64,000 bases of DNA from Oxytricha trifallax (GCA_000711775.1 ARYC01000340.1:62001-126000); one strand, 5' to 3'. Positions 1-11,743 are shown, counted from the first letter of the stretch. Program-made: numbers and translations. Notes: a model not told the origin generated them from the letters alone.

Positions 1-299
1 CATCTTTCATAGCATCCTCATAGAGATTAGCGACATATCTCTGAGTAGTTTGGTATATCTATTAAATTAATCTCCTAGTTTTTAAAGGCTTTCTTCTCAT
101 CACAGAGTATAGCTTTTAAGAATGATATTATGGTACCTTCCATCGTTGGAAGGAATAGCCCAAATGCATATCATTTTGATTATCATCAATTTATTTTACC
201 ATGTTAAGTGAGGTATCAATAGAGATCTTCCTTGCTCCTGAATCTTGAGATCATTTCTTGGTCCTCCACCCTTTTCATTGTAGCACTCATTGATTCCAT
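1..299 (-). pseudogene. MES-family ORF of TBE A (5' part, broken)
   Basis: The frame starts at an ATG (MESMSATMKRVEDQEM) and runs off the left edge of the window. It aligns with the ORF at 10260 (MESMNDAMKRVQAQEL) and with those at 14213 and 37715: a short N-terminal helix, then R/ES-K-x-(D/E)-L-Y-x-(Y/F)-L, then a hydrophobic block and a GKK/EKK motif. An in-frame TGA follows the LY of RSKEDLY, and the frame shifts afterwards. It lies head-to-head with the zinc-finger/kinase gene, 565 bp away, as in elements B and C. TBEs carry a small ORF of unknown function beside the transposase and kinase; this family may be that ORF, but I cannot confirm it. No function is proposed. Confidence 0.6.
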
Positions 300-864
300 T
301 TTTGTTCCTCTTTCTATTAATTAAATTTCAAGTTTTAATTTATAGACTTCTGGATCCTATCCTTTAAAATCTTACTATTAAATATGGGAATCTTATAGGA
401 GGTAAACCCTGTAAAAATACGTGTAGAAAGTTTGCAGAAGCTGTAACAAACTTCAGATAGTACTCGATTTTTATCGATTTAGTTCCATTAAATTTAGTAC
501 TAAAATAGTTTAAATTTAATTAGTACTGGTACTAAATCCGTTTAAGTTTAATTGGTACCAATTTAATAGTACAAAAACTTATTTAGTACCTAGTTTTAAT
601 CAGTGAGGTTTTAATGGAAAAGTTCCAATCTGGTTCAAAACTTAATTGGTCCCAGTACCAACCTGGACTTTATCTGAGTTGGTACCAAAATCAAAATTAT
701 TAAGGGTAAAATTAGAAAATTTATAGTTATAAATTACAGAGAAGTATGGTTGCTTACACCTGAAATCAAACTATGGTTTTCACATACGTTGCTCCTTTGA
801 AGAGGGGCTCTTGTATGCATGCTTAAAGTAGCTTTATAATACAAATTTTAATTTGAATTTAAAC
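300..864. promoter_or_regulatory. Divergent intergenic region of TBE A with GTAC-rich repeats
   Basis: This lies between the start codons of the divergent MES and kinase ORFs. About 470-690 holds many copies of short units such as TTAGTACC, TTAATTGGTACC and AATTAGTACT. The equivalent region of element B (9690-10259) has the same character, so a shared bidirectional promoter is likely. This is inference; no transcription start is visible. Confidence 0.45.
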
Positions 865-3343
865 ATGGCGGCTATCTTAAATCGTAAAGCAGTTGGTTTA
901 GGAACTGGTTAATCATGCCTCAATTTTGCTTCTAATAAGAAACCAGAAGTTATATTCATTGAGAAGGAAGAGCTGAGAAGTCTTGTATTTGAAGCAAGCA
1001 TATTCAACAACAAAAAGTCAGCAGATGTGGGAGTGTGAACACTAATAGAATTTTCTGAGGAAGTCAAGGAACCTCTTCAGATTGAAAAGATAAAAACTTT
1101 TTAATGCCAAGACTGATAAAATTACTTCTCGACCGATTCCAGTTTGAAGAGACTAATGAAAGTGTTTCATCTGGTAAGGCTAAGGTATATTTTAAGCATG
1201 ATAAGGTCAATGGCAGGTACTAGTGCACGACTTGTGAGAAATCTTATCCTCACTTAGCTAAAGTTAAGAAGCATATGCAGAAGCATCACCTAAGTGATTT
1301 ATTAATTTAAGATAAAGATAATCAGAAATTAGTGCCCACTTAAAGAAAATCTAATACTCTTGAGACTTAAAAAGAACAACAGGAAAAGCTCAAGAGGCAG
1401 AAGCAAATAGAATAAATGAATCAAACTGCTGTTAATGTCTTTTTAGCATGCTTTTAAGAAAGAGCCATGTATATTCCTGCACTAAATGCAGTAGACCCCT
1501 TATCAGTTGTATTGAAGATTGCTAACAAATAAATGTAACTGCTAAAGCAAAACTCATAGTGGTTGATGACTATGCCTACAAGGTATGTCCTTTCAGCTAT
1601 CTCATTAAGAACGAGTAGTATTAAAATGAGTTTGTTAACGAATATATCGTACTCAGAGAAGCTTAGAAAAAAGATTGCAATAACTTGCTCAAACTAGATT
1701 GTATTATTATAGGGTTTGGTTTTATCGCACTAAGGCTAAAAAAGTTTGAAATCACTCTCCGAGATTATCTATATTTAAATAGATACCCAGATAACTTGAA
1801 TGATATTCTATATAATATTGTAAAGGGTGTATAGGAACTTCACGAGCTTGGATATATTCATTGAGATTTGAAGCCTGATAATTTTAAGCTAAACCTTTGC
1901 CTTTAGAAGTAGTCGTAATTGATTTTAATCGAGCCTTAAGATAAGAGATTGTAACCTTAGCAAAGGTTCTTGGTTCTCCAAATTACTTCCTAATCAGAGA
2001 AAAATGGACAAATTGCTCTATTTAGTGGGATGTTTGGGCAATAGCTGCAATAATATCGATAAAATACTTTAAAAAAGGTAAATTGAAAAACTATAATACA
2101 GATTTAGGACTCTTTATATATATATAACAGCACTTAATTTGATATTTTGTAAAATGAAATTATAGGGAAAAAAATAAAATAATTACTTTGTTGAATAAAA
2201 ATGCAATCGATAACATTTCAGCCATCTAAATAGACTTTTACCAAGAACAAAATTATTTTGAAATTTTAGTCTTCACCAATGATGATTTAAATGCACATAC
2301 CTACCACCCAAAATTGTTTTCAATGAAGCACATAAATGTTATCTCATATTATATGACTGTTTATTACGTAAGTAAATAATACCTTAATATCTTTAACATT
2401 ATTAAAATGCTTTTCCCCCTAAATTTTCAAGAATAATAATGAAAATATAATAGGGTATTTTCCATCATGAATGTCTCATTGTCTGCATCAAATAAAATAG
2501 AGGGATGTGTTATCAACAGAGTACTGCCTCTCAGATAGATCTGCAAGTTTACGAAACAGTGGCTGAGGCTAAGAAATACACTCACTGTGAAGCTTCTGTA
2601 ATTAACCGTGATTTATCTCCCTAAAGTCATGAGGAATCATCATGATTAGTGAAGTTGATGGAGGAGCAGGAGTGAGAGTTCCTGAAAGATGATTAAATAA
2701 AGATTATAGAAATCTTCAAAACTTCAGGTTTTTCGCTGGTCAATACTAACTTTTGTAGTAGAATGGGACATTTTGGTTCTATCTTTTCTATAAGAAAGTG
2801 TTGTGCTATAGAAAAGATTAGAAGTATTTTGTAGAATTGTATCTCTGTTGTTCAAAATCAACTAAGTTAGAAAGAGGATGGCCACACTTATGAGAAACAA
2901 CAGAAGTGAAGACGCCTGCCTTTTAGTGTCGTCATTAAAAAGTGAACATTTTTATATTACATGAAGAATATTATATTTCTCGTTTAAAAAACCATTATGT
3001 TAAATTTAATACTAGTAATCAACTTATCAAATTCAGGGCTGTTATATTTTAATAGTCTTAAATCTGTATTAAAGTTTTTTAATTTTACCTATTTTTAAAG
3101 TATTTTATCGATATTAGAAAGCGATATTGAAAGTATGTCTTACTTTGGTACAAAATATGAAAAACACTAGCAGAGAAGCACATAAAGCAAGATGATGTAT
3201 GCTTAGAAATAAAGAAGATTCTAGAGAAGATAATAGAAAGAGCCCCAGCATATCCAAGACAATCCTTAGACGATATGCTTGAACATCTACAGAAAGCTAG
3301 TTTCAAGAGAAACAACAAAGAAAAGCAGATAAAATTCGTTTGA
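865..3343 (+). pseudogene. Zinc-finger/protein-kinase gene of TBE A, decayed
   Basis: This corresponds to the ~57-kDa class of TBE protein that combines C2H2 fingers with a kinase-like domain. The frame opens at ATG 865. Around 1215-1300 there is a C2H2 finger (CTTCEKSYPHLAKVKKHMQKH). From about 1560 the kinase part follows: a hinge-like region, then QELHELGYIH-stop-DLKPDN at about 1835-1885, where TGA replaces the Arg of the HRD motif, then a degraded DFN-like segment and a W-DVWAIAAI helix near 2030. The probable C terminus (SLDDMLEHLQKASFKRNN) lies near 3270-3320, ending at TGA 3341, 140 bp from the element end. AT-rich DNA separates the two parts. An open stretch at 2465-2935 (for example MGHFGSIFSIRKCC) may be part of this gene or foreign. 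Stops and shifts make function unlikely. Confidence 0.65.
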
Positions 3344-3403
3344 CTAAATTAAACTAATATTCATTAAATACATATGAATTACTCACAAAACATGCCTTTT
3401 CTC

Positions 3404-3483
3404 TAGTAATCCTAATAAAAACCCAACTTTACCCTACTAATCAAAGCACTTATAAAACCTCACAAAGGGATTTGGGGGTTTTG
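3404..3483 (+). repeat. Right terminal repeat of TBE A
   Basis: This resembles base for base the right end of element B (about 13226-13305) and, inverted, B's left end (6191-6256). It finishes in G3ATTTG5T4G, a mutated form of GGGGTTTTGGGGTTTTG, followed by AAT. Confidence 0.75.
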
Positions 3484-3559
3484 AATGGAGCTGGGTGAGA
3501 TTAAGCAGCAAATAATAAGATAATAAGTTTGATTGAGAATATCAATAAAAATGAGGATT

Positions 3560-3808
3560 CAACACTAAGCAATAAATTTTATTAAATATAATCTATTAAC
3601 AATAAATCTAAATTTTAATGTAAATTTTCCAATGATTATCTAAGTTAAACATTGCGATTTCAATCAGTAATTCAGCAATGAATTTATTTTTTGAATATCT
3701 CCCTATAACATGCAATATATTTAGCAAAAAACTTGCAATCTCCCTGGTTAAACATTTATGCAGCTGGTTATACAGCAGGAATAATTGATAGCAGTACACT
3801 AAACTCAT
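3560..3808 (-). CDS. Unrecognised small protein segment
   Basis: The frame starts at ATG 3808 and reads MSLVYCYQLFLLYNQLHKCL, then a helical, mixed-charge stretch (KNKFIAELLIEIAMF). It continues through TAG/TAA to about 3560, just outside the end of TBE A. The first 66 codons have no stop in any code. I do not recognise the family. It could be a macronuclear-destined segment next to the transposon or a chance frame. Confidence 0.25.
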
Positions 3809-3829
3809 GGTTTAATTTAAGGGAAATAT

Positions 3830-5249
3830 AAGTAATTAATAATTAATTTCATAATAAGAATTGAATAAAATTAATAGTAACATATGAAAAATGTCAGAAA
3901 GGAAGTTGGTGATCACTCAAGAAAGTTTGTAAATTAAACCTAAAATTTTAAGAATTAATTATATTTTAATAGGTTGGTAATGATCCTTGGAAGTGACAGA
4001 CATAATACTTGAAGAAGAAATGAAACTAAAAAGGAAAAGCATAATAAGAATGGAAAGATAGCAGAATATTTGAAAGAAAATGGAGAAATGTTAATGCTAA
4101 ACAGTAATACTTTATTTTTATCTTTGTAATCATTTATTCTTATATATTATTTAATTTTCGTTTTCAATTAAAGTTTTCAACTTATTTTTCATAATTGTAT
4201 TGTTGTTATGTAAAACAAAGTTTGATAAAGAAGAATTTAAATACAATTCTAAATTCTAATGAATATAAATAATTTAATTTTAAAGGAAATAAAAAAAAAT
4301 CATTAACTCTTATTTAATGGAAGGGTAAATTAATAATAAGAAAATTATAAATTTAAACATTAAGCCTTGATATTTAAGTATATGGAAAATCATAAGCGTT
4401 ATTTATTTTTAATTGAGTAATTATTATGGAAGTTATATGAACGTTTATGAGAAGACGTCTTAAATTTTCAAAACAAAAAAAAGAATTATATATGAGAAAT
4501 TATTTAATACAAATTAACCATGTCAGTTTCTTAAAATTGACTAATAAATTGCACCAAATCATGCATGGAAAAGAATAAGAAATAAAATAAAGCAAGATTC
4601 AAGATATAGCAATTCATACTGAATATTAAGAAATATTAATGAGAGAAACTAATAGAATTAATTAACAAAAATTATATGTAAAATATATAAATTAAAGGTT
4701 AAAAATATTGACAAAAATAAAAATGAGTATATTAAACAGCATAAATATTTAAATATTTAATTCTTTTAAAAAATATAAAGTATTCAAGTGCGATTTAAAA
4801 AAGGAAAAACTCCTCGACAAATTTCACATCCAAGAAATAACGTATAACCTATCAATACTGAATAAAAATCAAACTATTGATATGAATCATACTCAACTTT
4901 CCAAAACTTATATTCATTTCTCCTTGCTTCCATTCATTCGTTCCCTCCCTTCCAACTATGCTTTCTTACCTTCCGAAACGTCTACTATTTTATTGTATTT
5001 TTATATATAAAATTATTAATTGTGGAGCTGATATATTTAGAAACGCTTACGATTTTTATTCCCCAAGATTCAAAAATTGTAAGATTTTGATTGAAATTTT
5101 AATCATAAATTAACTAGCAGAATTCTCAAGCTTTTTTTTTAAATAATCTCAATTATTTTAATTTATAAATAAGGTTAAGTTTATATTCAAGACTACACCA
5201 ACTCCAGATTAGTCATTAAATATTGTTTTGCCTATATAAGGTTATTCAA
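3830..5249. other. AT-rich DNA, no gene recognised
   Basis: Very AT-rich sequence between TBE A and the remains of TBE C. The less AT-rich patch at 4800-4985 gives no protein I recognise. A left terminus for element C is expected here or nearby, but no C4A4 repeat is visible, so C is probably truncated or eroded on this side. Confidence 0.4.
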
Positions 5250-5257
5250 CCTAACTC

Positions 5258-6190
5258 ATGAAATCAACCATTAATAAGCGAAAGACTACATCGAAAAGCC
5301 AACGATTGAATTAAAGAAGTCGAGGCCGGAATTAAAAGATTTTTATATCAAAGATCTGCTCGTTAAGATTTCAGGACTAGCTCCATGGACTATCCGTAAA
5401 CAATAGTCCTTCTACATATCATTCATGACTAACTAAGATGACTAGCCCCATCCAAATTTCGTACTCTTAGTCTTGATCAGTTCGAGTATATAATCAGAAC
5501 AGATACACTTTAAAATTGGGTTGGGCTCTCTTTGAAAGAGCGACCAGTAATGTTTCACAGATAGTACCCAGAATCTATGATTATTCCTTCAACTTTACAA
5601 AGGCTATATAAAAGTCAGGGGATCAAACTTAAGACTATTAAGGTGGTTAAGAGAAGCGATTAGATCCCATTTTAGAAGAAGCTTACAGCCTTAAAGATTA
5701 TGATAAAAACAACTTTCATCAGAGAGCTCGAGAACAAGCAAAAGTAATCTTCGTTGATGAGGCTATTTTTTCACCAGCGACTCAGCTTAGTCGATCATGG
5801 GCCAAGACTTTTTCTCACCTTTATCACAAGGATCGAAAGGCTGAAATCAGTTTGTGTGCATTATTAGCCGGAGTGTTAAGCGAGCTAGGATTAAGTGCAT
5901 TACAGAATATTTAAGAGGTCTATTAGAAATCCTGAGTTTTTCTAGTATCTCACAGAGCTCAGATAGAAATTCCCTAGTCAAAGACTGCTGTAATTATGGA
6001 TAATCTCTAAGTGCACCGAAGCAAGATCACTAGTGAATGTATGTTGATTTAATGATTACACCCATCTTCAGTGTGCCATTTTCTCCTTAATATAACGGAA
6101 ATGAGAGCTACTTTTACTCAGTTAAGCAGATTTATAAGAAAGAAATGATTAGAATATTGAATGGGAATTAAAGACCAAGAGTAAAGTAAT
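5258..6190 (+). pseudogene. DDE transposase of TBE C, 5' part
   Basis: This is a TBE 42-kDa-type transposase (IS630/Tc1 superfamily) that would cut and join transposon ends in the nucleus. With TAR read as Gln, an N-terminal helical region (KDFYIKDLLVKISGLAP) is followed by the first catalytic motif VIFVDEAIFSP near 5745-5775, then SRSWAK, DRKAEIS, the second motif AVIMDNLQVH near 5990-6020, and, after a frameshift, FSVPFSPQYNGNES with the third acidic residue (Glu) at about 6095-6105. Frames change at least twice and there are in-frame TGAs (near 5550 and 5935), so the copy is broken. The coding sequence stops at 6190 exactly where TBE B begins and resumes at 13309. Confidence 0.75.
6188..6190. 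repeat. AAT target-site duplication, left of TBE B
   Basis: AAT directly precedes the C of CAAAATCTAAAACCCC; the partner AAT is at 13306-13308. A 3-bp AAT duplication is the expected TBE signature. Confidence 0.8.
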
Positions 6191-6256
6191 CAAAATCTAA
6201 AACCCCTTAATGAGGTTTATAAGTTCTTTGACTGTAGGGAATTTGTTAGAAGTGGG
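6191..6256 (+). repeat. Left terminal inverted repeat of TBE B
   Basis: A telomere-like CAAAA-TCT-AAAACCCC tip followed by about 45 bp that match the inverse of 13240-13305 with scattered differences. One C4 unit has mutated to TCT. Confidence 0.85.
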
Positions 6257-6344
6257 GGCTATTTATAGTATTTAATGTGAAATTTATTGTAAATTTATTT
6301 AATTTAATCACTAAAAATGCACTTTTTGAACATGAGGGAGAGGT

Positions 6345-6650
6345 CTGAAGTTTATCTTACTTACCACAACTCTATCTGTTCTAATGATATGCCTGATCTT
6401 GAGTTTGTTTTTATTATTATTGACTCTGCCAATTGTTTCATTGATTGAGACACTCTTGTTTTGTCAATAAGTTGTTTAATTCTTTGCTTTCCATCCTTCT
6501 CGCAGCTTGTAGAGTAGTAATCATTACGAGGCATATCGCACTCTATTATTATTATTGCTGCCATAGCCCGCACATCCATTGAAAGTCTCCATTTCTCCAG
6601 TCTTCTCTTTCTGGATAAACCTCTTCATATGAATGTGAGCAAGATATTTT
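6345..6650 (-). pseudogene. Kinase gene of TBE B, 3' part
   Basis: Read from 6640 down, the frame gives LEKWRLSMDVRAMAAIIIIE, which lines up with EKWTNCSIQWDVWAIAAI in the kinase of element A (kinase subdomain IX). A lysine- and glutamine-rich helix (KQRIKQLIDKTRVSQSMKQL) follows, ending about 150 bp from the transposon tip, like the kinase C terminus in A. It is separated from the rest of the gene (8573-9678) by 1.9 kb of AT-rich DNA. The continuity is inferred from alignment to A. Confidence 0.55.
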
Positions 6651-6654
6651 AATT

Positions 6655-8572
6655 TTAAGTCAATTCTACTAAAGTGACCATGACCAATCAACTTGCTATA
6701 ACTACATTAGACCAAATCATCTTACAATTTTTCATCATTCATTTCATTTCCTATAATATTTTCATTGTGCACATATTTTGATTATGTTTTATAATTACAT
6801 TGATGAAAAAAATATCTATTATAAGATTATTTAGAATTTCTGTATCTTCCTCTTCTTTATAGCTTGATTTGATTTTCATTAATTTTAACTTATATTTATA
6901 ATTAAGTGTAATAATCATTGTGTAGTAAAATTATTTTCAATTATAAGTTAAATTAAAACTCTAAAAAAGTCTATCAAAATCAAACATTTCAAATTATTAA
7001 AAAAAATACTAAATTATAATCAGCAATTTAAAGAATTTTTAAACAATATTAGATCAGACTCTAAAAAACTCTAAAATTTTCTTAAATTTTAGTTGAAAAT
7101 TTACCCTAATTAAACTTAATTTGATGTACTATATAAATTTACTATTGAGCTAATAAAACTTCCTTTTAACAATTTCTAAGGAATTTATAGAGAAAGCAGA
7201 CCCTTCTTAATTGCTTTCTAACTAAGTCTATATATTAATTTATTTATTTATCAAGTCAAAAACTTACATTAATTAGAATATTTTAAAATCGGGATTTTAT
7301 CACCAGTAGGTGGTTTTTTCCTGTTTAATCAAAATGCAAGCCTAAATCTAAGTTTATTAATCAACCCTATAAGGCAAGTAAAGAGATGAAGTAGACTATA
7401 TTTAAATTTTTTAAATAAATTTTACAAAGTTTTCTTGAGGTTCATATTGATCTTTGAGTTCCTTTTCTTAAAATCATCTTAATAATTTAATAACTAGATA
7501 AAAATAGTTTTTGTATAAATTTTAAACTGAAAAAATAATTTAGAAATTTACTTCATATAACTTAAGTGAATTCATTTTTAATTAAATGTAATCTTGTTTA
7601 TAATATTTAATTTTGATTAAATTCATTTTGCTTTAGCCTTAAATTATTTATCCTTATCGTTAATTGTAGGTTTCTGACAATAAACGAAATAAATTATTAA
7701 ATTAGTGTGGTTTGTGCTTTAATTTCTAATTAATTAAATTATATTTCTCGGATAAAACTATAGATTAAAGAAATTAACAAGTTTATATATATAATTATTA
7801 GTGAAAATTACTTTCAAAGTCCTATTTACATATAAACTGCAAATATAATTTTTCTTTAAATAATTCAAAAACTAATTCAATCTCAAATATCTAATGAAGT
7901 CAAGAATAAAACTATGTGAAGTAATTTAAACTATATCAAAATAATTTTTCTAAAAAAAGTAAAAATTTACTACATTTTAGGAATTCCAAATAAAAATGAA
8001 TTTGTCTTACTTTAAAAATTATAAAACTAACTCTTGAAGTTATCTAAGTTTAAGTTTAATTTTTCTATATTTATAAAGTTATCATGTTAAATTTAGTTAA
8101 TTATTATAATTAAGAATTGAACAGTTAATTGAATTATAAATACATAAATATTGATTAAATAGGAGAAAATCATTATTAAAAATAATAATTTGGGAGAGTT
8201 TGTGAGAGTTTTTGAGAAAATAATTTAGGCGTACATTTTAATAGTTCTATAAGGCCTAATAATATATGAGCTATCTTAGCATTTACTTAATAAGAATTTA
8301 TATATTAATATCTTTAATTTAATTAACTGAAGCATTAGAATCATCAGATAAAATTATATAGTTTTCGAAAATTAATTCCTTACGAATACTAATGAAATGT
8401 CATAAGACTAATATACATTTACAAAATAATTAACTTAATCATATTTTTTAATGATAACTTTAATTAACTATTCAATTCGTTAGGCATTTATATATTATTC
8501 AATATAATTATTAAGTTAGCTTTTAATCAATAATTGATATGCTCAAATTTCATCCTATTTTAACTCTATGGG
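6655..8572. other. 1.9-kb AT-rich block inside the TBE B kinase gene
   Basis: This is extremely AT-rich, with no homology I can name. It interrupts the kinase between the activation-loop region and subdomain IX. At its right border the plus strand reads TATGGGGTTATGGGGTTTAATT, close to a TBE telomere-like end. It may be an internally eliminated sequence or a nested, eroded element. The other border shows no matching telomere-like repeat. Confidence 0.5.
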
Positions 8573-9678
8573 GTTATGGGGTTTAATTGCCTTGAGTTCC
8601 CATAACACTTCCAAGTCTTGATACTTTCACTCTTAAAGCTGCGTTGAAATCAATTATTAATACTCTTCCAGGAAAAAAGTTCAACATTATATTATCAGGC
8701 TTGAGATCCTTGTGAACAAAAACTAACTTATGAAGCTCTTTGAAACTCTATATAGTTTAGGTTGCTATTAATGCAAGCTATCTGTGATTTCTTTGTTCAG
8801 TTATAAAATTTCTGATAGTAATTTCTAAGAGTGGGAGTCTGAAAGTTGCATGATCTTTGGCAAGGAGAACAGCTTCTAGCTTTATTAAGTATTTGCACTC
8901 TTTAAGCTTAGCCTGAGTGAGTTCTTAATACTAATTAGTAATCTCCATTTATTATTTATCATCACTAAGAAGATAGTTGAAAGGATATACTTTGTAGGCA
9001 TACTAATGATCCTTAATAACTTTCTTGTCATAGGAATCCTCTAGAATAAGGTAGCTTAAGAGAGAAGTATCTAAATCAATCTATGAAAGTACTGGAATTT
9101 TCTTGTACTATATTTTAATCATGATTTTAGTGACATCTGATGCCAAGAAGTTGCGTGCAATCCTCACATACTCTGATTCCTTGCTTGTTAAAGCTCAGCA
9201 ACTTAAAGAGACTCCCTTGCTTTTCTTTTGTTGAGCAACTTCAGTTGAGTGTCTTAATCTTCAACTTCTATTTCTTTCTTGTGGGATTATAAAATATGCT
9301 TCTTTAAGTCTCTTGTATGAGAGTACTGATTATGACACTCAAATCAATCATACTTTCCATTAACTTTATCATGCTTTAAGTAAAAACTAGGCTTAGCTTC
9401 CTTATGCACCTTCACATGCCTGTACCAGCTAGATTTATGGTTGAAGTCTCTTGCACAATTATCACAAAAATATACTTCAAATTCCTCTACTTACATTGAA
9501 ATTTCATTTCTAACTTTTTTCTCCTCTCTATCTCCAAAACACACTTGTTTGCCATTTATTTTCTGTTTTTAATTTCTATTTCAATAACAGAGACCTCCAA
9601 TGATAGCTCTGGTAGTTCAATATGAGAGTTCATATCGCAGTTATTACACTTTTAATTGTTGCCAAATGTAAGTCTCAT
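8573..9678 (-). pseudogene. Zinc-finger/kinase gene of TBE B, 5' part
   Basis: The likely start is ATG 9678 (MRLTFGNNQKCNNCDMN, a first CxxC). A C2H2 finger follows at about 9480-9400 (CDNCARDFNHKSSWYRHVKVH). Next comes a second finger in which the first Cys is replaced by TGA (KYD-stop-FECHNQYSHTRDLKKH). The kinase catalytic loop is VHKDLKPDN at about 8720-8690 with a metal-binding VLIIDFN motif and GSVMGTQG of the activation loop, where the AT-rich block begins. Family knowledge: TBE 57-kDa proteins pair fingers with a kinase-like domain. The catalytic Asp and the Asn of the loop are present, but the in-frame TGA and the 1.9-kb interruption argue against a working gene unless DNA is removed. 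Confidence 0.7.
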
Positions 9679-9689
9679 TTATTTTGATG

Positions 9690-10259
9690 GGAGTGTTGTT
9701 GTTTTTCTTAAAATGTTAGCGCTCGTATTTAAATTTGAATTTTTAAAAAAAAACTGACTCTATTACTAAGAGTTTATAAGAGAGATATACAAGCTTATAA
9801 GTTTCAAGGGAAGTTTTTAGAGTATTAGAGAAGAATTATGAGTGTTAAAAGACTATCCAGCTCTACATATGTGGAGGAAGTAACCATTTTTACTATCAAT
9901 AATAAGTTGATTATAGTACGTACCGATTTAGGAGGTATTTTGTGATTTTATTATTAAAATTAGGGTGCTTCTAATTAAGTTCTAGTTTTAATTAAAGCTC
10001 CTAATTAAGTACAAGCATTTTAGGAGCTGCTCCAAATTAAGTACGTACCAATTTAAATTTAAAAATATGGAACTTTAACAGTAGAACTTTATATCAATAT
10101 CTCAAGTAAGTTTGAAACCTGTTCTCAAAACCTTCTCCATACCCTTCTTAAAGGTTGACCTCCAATAGGATGCCCATAATTGATAATAAGTCTTACAGAG
10201 GTATATAATTGAAATCAATAAACTTAAATTTTAATATCATTCTTAGATCTGTAAACAAG
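9690..10259. promoter_or_regulatory. Divergent intergenic region of TBE B with GTAC motifs
   Basis: This separates the divergent kinase (start 9678) and MES (start 10260) ORFs. About 9915-10055 repeats short units such as TACGTACC, TAATTAAGTAC and TTAGGAG. Similar GTAC-rich repeats lie in the same place in element A, suggesting a conserved bidirectional promoter. Confidence 0.45.
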
Positions 10260-11040
10260 ATGGAGTCAATGAATGATGCAATGAAAAGAGTGCAAGCACA
10301 AGAATTGATTCAAAGATTTAGAAGCAAGGAGGATTTGCACCTCTATCTGGTGCAGAAAGGTAGGATCTTATTGTAACAAATCTTTATTATGTAGTTGGTT
10401 TGTTTCTGCTAACGATGGAAGGCACTAAAATTTCATTTCTAAGAGCAATTCTCTGCGAAGAGAAGAAAGAATTGAAAACTTAGGATATAAAGTTTGCTGA
10501 GAGATTCCTAACTATCCATAAATCTTAGTAACTAACCTATATCACGATGAAATGAATGACCAAAGGTTTCACAGTATTTGCCTAATAAGAAACAGTTGTC
10601 TAACGAACTACCTGAAAGAAACTGTTTCCTTGGTATACTTGAAAAAATCAAAGGTGATTAACCAAAAAAGGATTATTCAAGAATCTCATAAAAAGAGGTA
10701 CAGCATCTCTCCAGAAGACAAGAGCAATCAAGGCATCAAGATAAGTGAGATCTGGTTGTTAGAGCTTCAGAAGCACCCTTATATATTTAGTAGATTTATA
10801 GTTTAATTCATTAGAAAAATCTGGAACTGATATCTTCTTGAGGAAGGAATAGAGCAAGCTTCAAAGAGAGCGAAAGTCGTAGACAGAGTATGAAGTTAGC
10901 AAGAGACTTTATTCAAATATTTAGCCTCCAGAGTCAATGAATATAGATGCAGGAGCTGGCAGTAAGATAATAATCATAGGAGGAGGAAGGCAACAGGGAG
11001 AAGAGAGGAAAGAGATGCCGCTCCTACTAAAGAATTTAAA
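10260..11040 (+). pseudogene. MES-family ORF of TBE B, frameshifted
   Basis: The start codon at 10260 gives MESMNDAMKRVQAQELIQRF, then RSKEDLHLYL. After a shift the frame reads GLFLLTMEGTKISFLRAILC and EEKKELKTQDIKFAERFLTI, then NLYHDEMND, and in another frame KQLSNELPERNCFLGILEKI (10590-10650). A C-terminal motif near 10735-10800 (ISEIWLLELQKHPYIF) matches the copy in C. At least three frame changes and an in-frame TGA near 10547 break the ORF. The same order of motifs in the copies at 299, 14213 and 37715 shows a real conserved protein of about 260-290 residues. Function unknown; the Lys/Arg-rich middle would allow nucleic-acid binding, but that is a guess. Confidence 0.65.
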
Positions 11041-11224
11041 TGTGATTTATATATTCATTAACTTAAATATAAAACTTATTTATATACATCTACTCTCCTT
11101 TCTTTAGCACACTTTTAAGCCAACTAATTATCTACTCTCTTCGCTGAACTTATAATAAAGTCTATTGTATCGATAGAGAGGTCATGCATCAAGTGCTTTA
11201 GCAACAGTTTCTTGTAATTAGTTA

Positions 11225-11743
11225 AAATATATATATTCTAGTGAATATAATCAACTAATCAACTTTTAATCGTGTTGTTTATTTATATTAATATTCTATT
11301 TTTAGGTACTCTATCACATTTAAGCTGTTTTGCGATAGAGTAACTAATTAAAAAAATTATTTAACTCTAAATGCTATTACTAATTATGCTATAAAGTTTC
11401 TATAAAAATTATTTTAGCTTGTAAAAATTAAAATTAAATATAGTTATTTATTAATTTATATTTTTAAAAAAGTGATACTCTTATAATAATCTAACTTTAT
11501 ATAGCAACAAATATAGTTTACACGATAATAATGCAAATCATATTATTTATTATTACTTTTTGTAGAAACTTTATTGAATGATTAGTCATAGCATTTATAG
11601 TTAAATATTTTTTAATTAAGGTACTCTATCGCAAAACAGCTTAAATGCGATAGAGTACCTAAAAATAGAATAAAATTAATATAAATAAACAACATGATTT
11701 AAAGTTGATTAATTGATTATATTCACTAAAATAAATCTATTTT
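11225..11743. repeat. Palindromic inverted-repeat element in the TBE B transposase
   Basis: Arms at about 11236-11350 and 11610-11735 are near-perfect inverted copies (for example GTACTCTATC...GCGATAGAGTA), around an AT-rich centre. Coding similarity resumes on both sides, so it is an insertion. The ends differ from the TA-flanked family seen elsewhere, so this is a second type of MITE- or IES-like element. Confidence 0.7.

Larger units (their letters stand above)
1..3483 (+). mobile_element. TBE-like transposon A, right part
   Basis: The left edge lies outside the window. Inside it are a minus-strand MES ORF, a divergent intergenic region and a plus-strand zinc-finger/kinase ORF, the same arrangement as elements B and C. 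The right terminus at about 3404-3483 matches that of element B, including the stretch ATCAAAGCACTTAT, and ends in a degraded telomere-like repeat (GGGATTTGGGGGTTTTG) followed by AAT, the target triplet also seen at B. The genes contain in-frame TGA codons and shifts, so the copy is decaying. TBEs are known germline-limited transposons of hypotrich ciliates. Confidence 0.75.

Noticed and set aside
9320..9360. TGA read as Cys (Euplotes code), since it replaces a finger Cys
   Set aside because: Elsewhere TGA replaces an Arg, and TAA/TAG must be read as Gln, which does not fit the Euplotes code; mutation explains it better.
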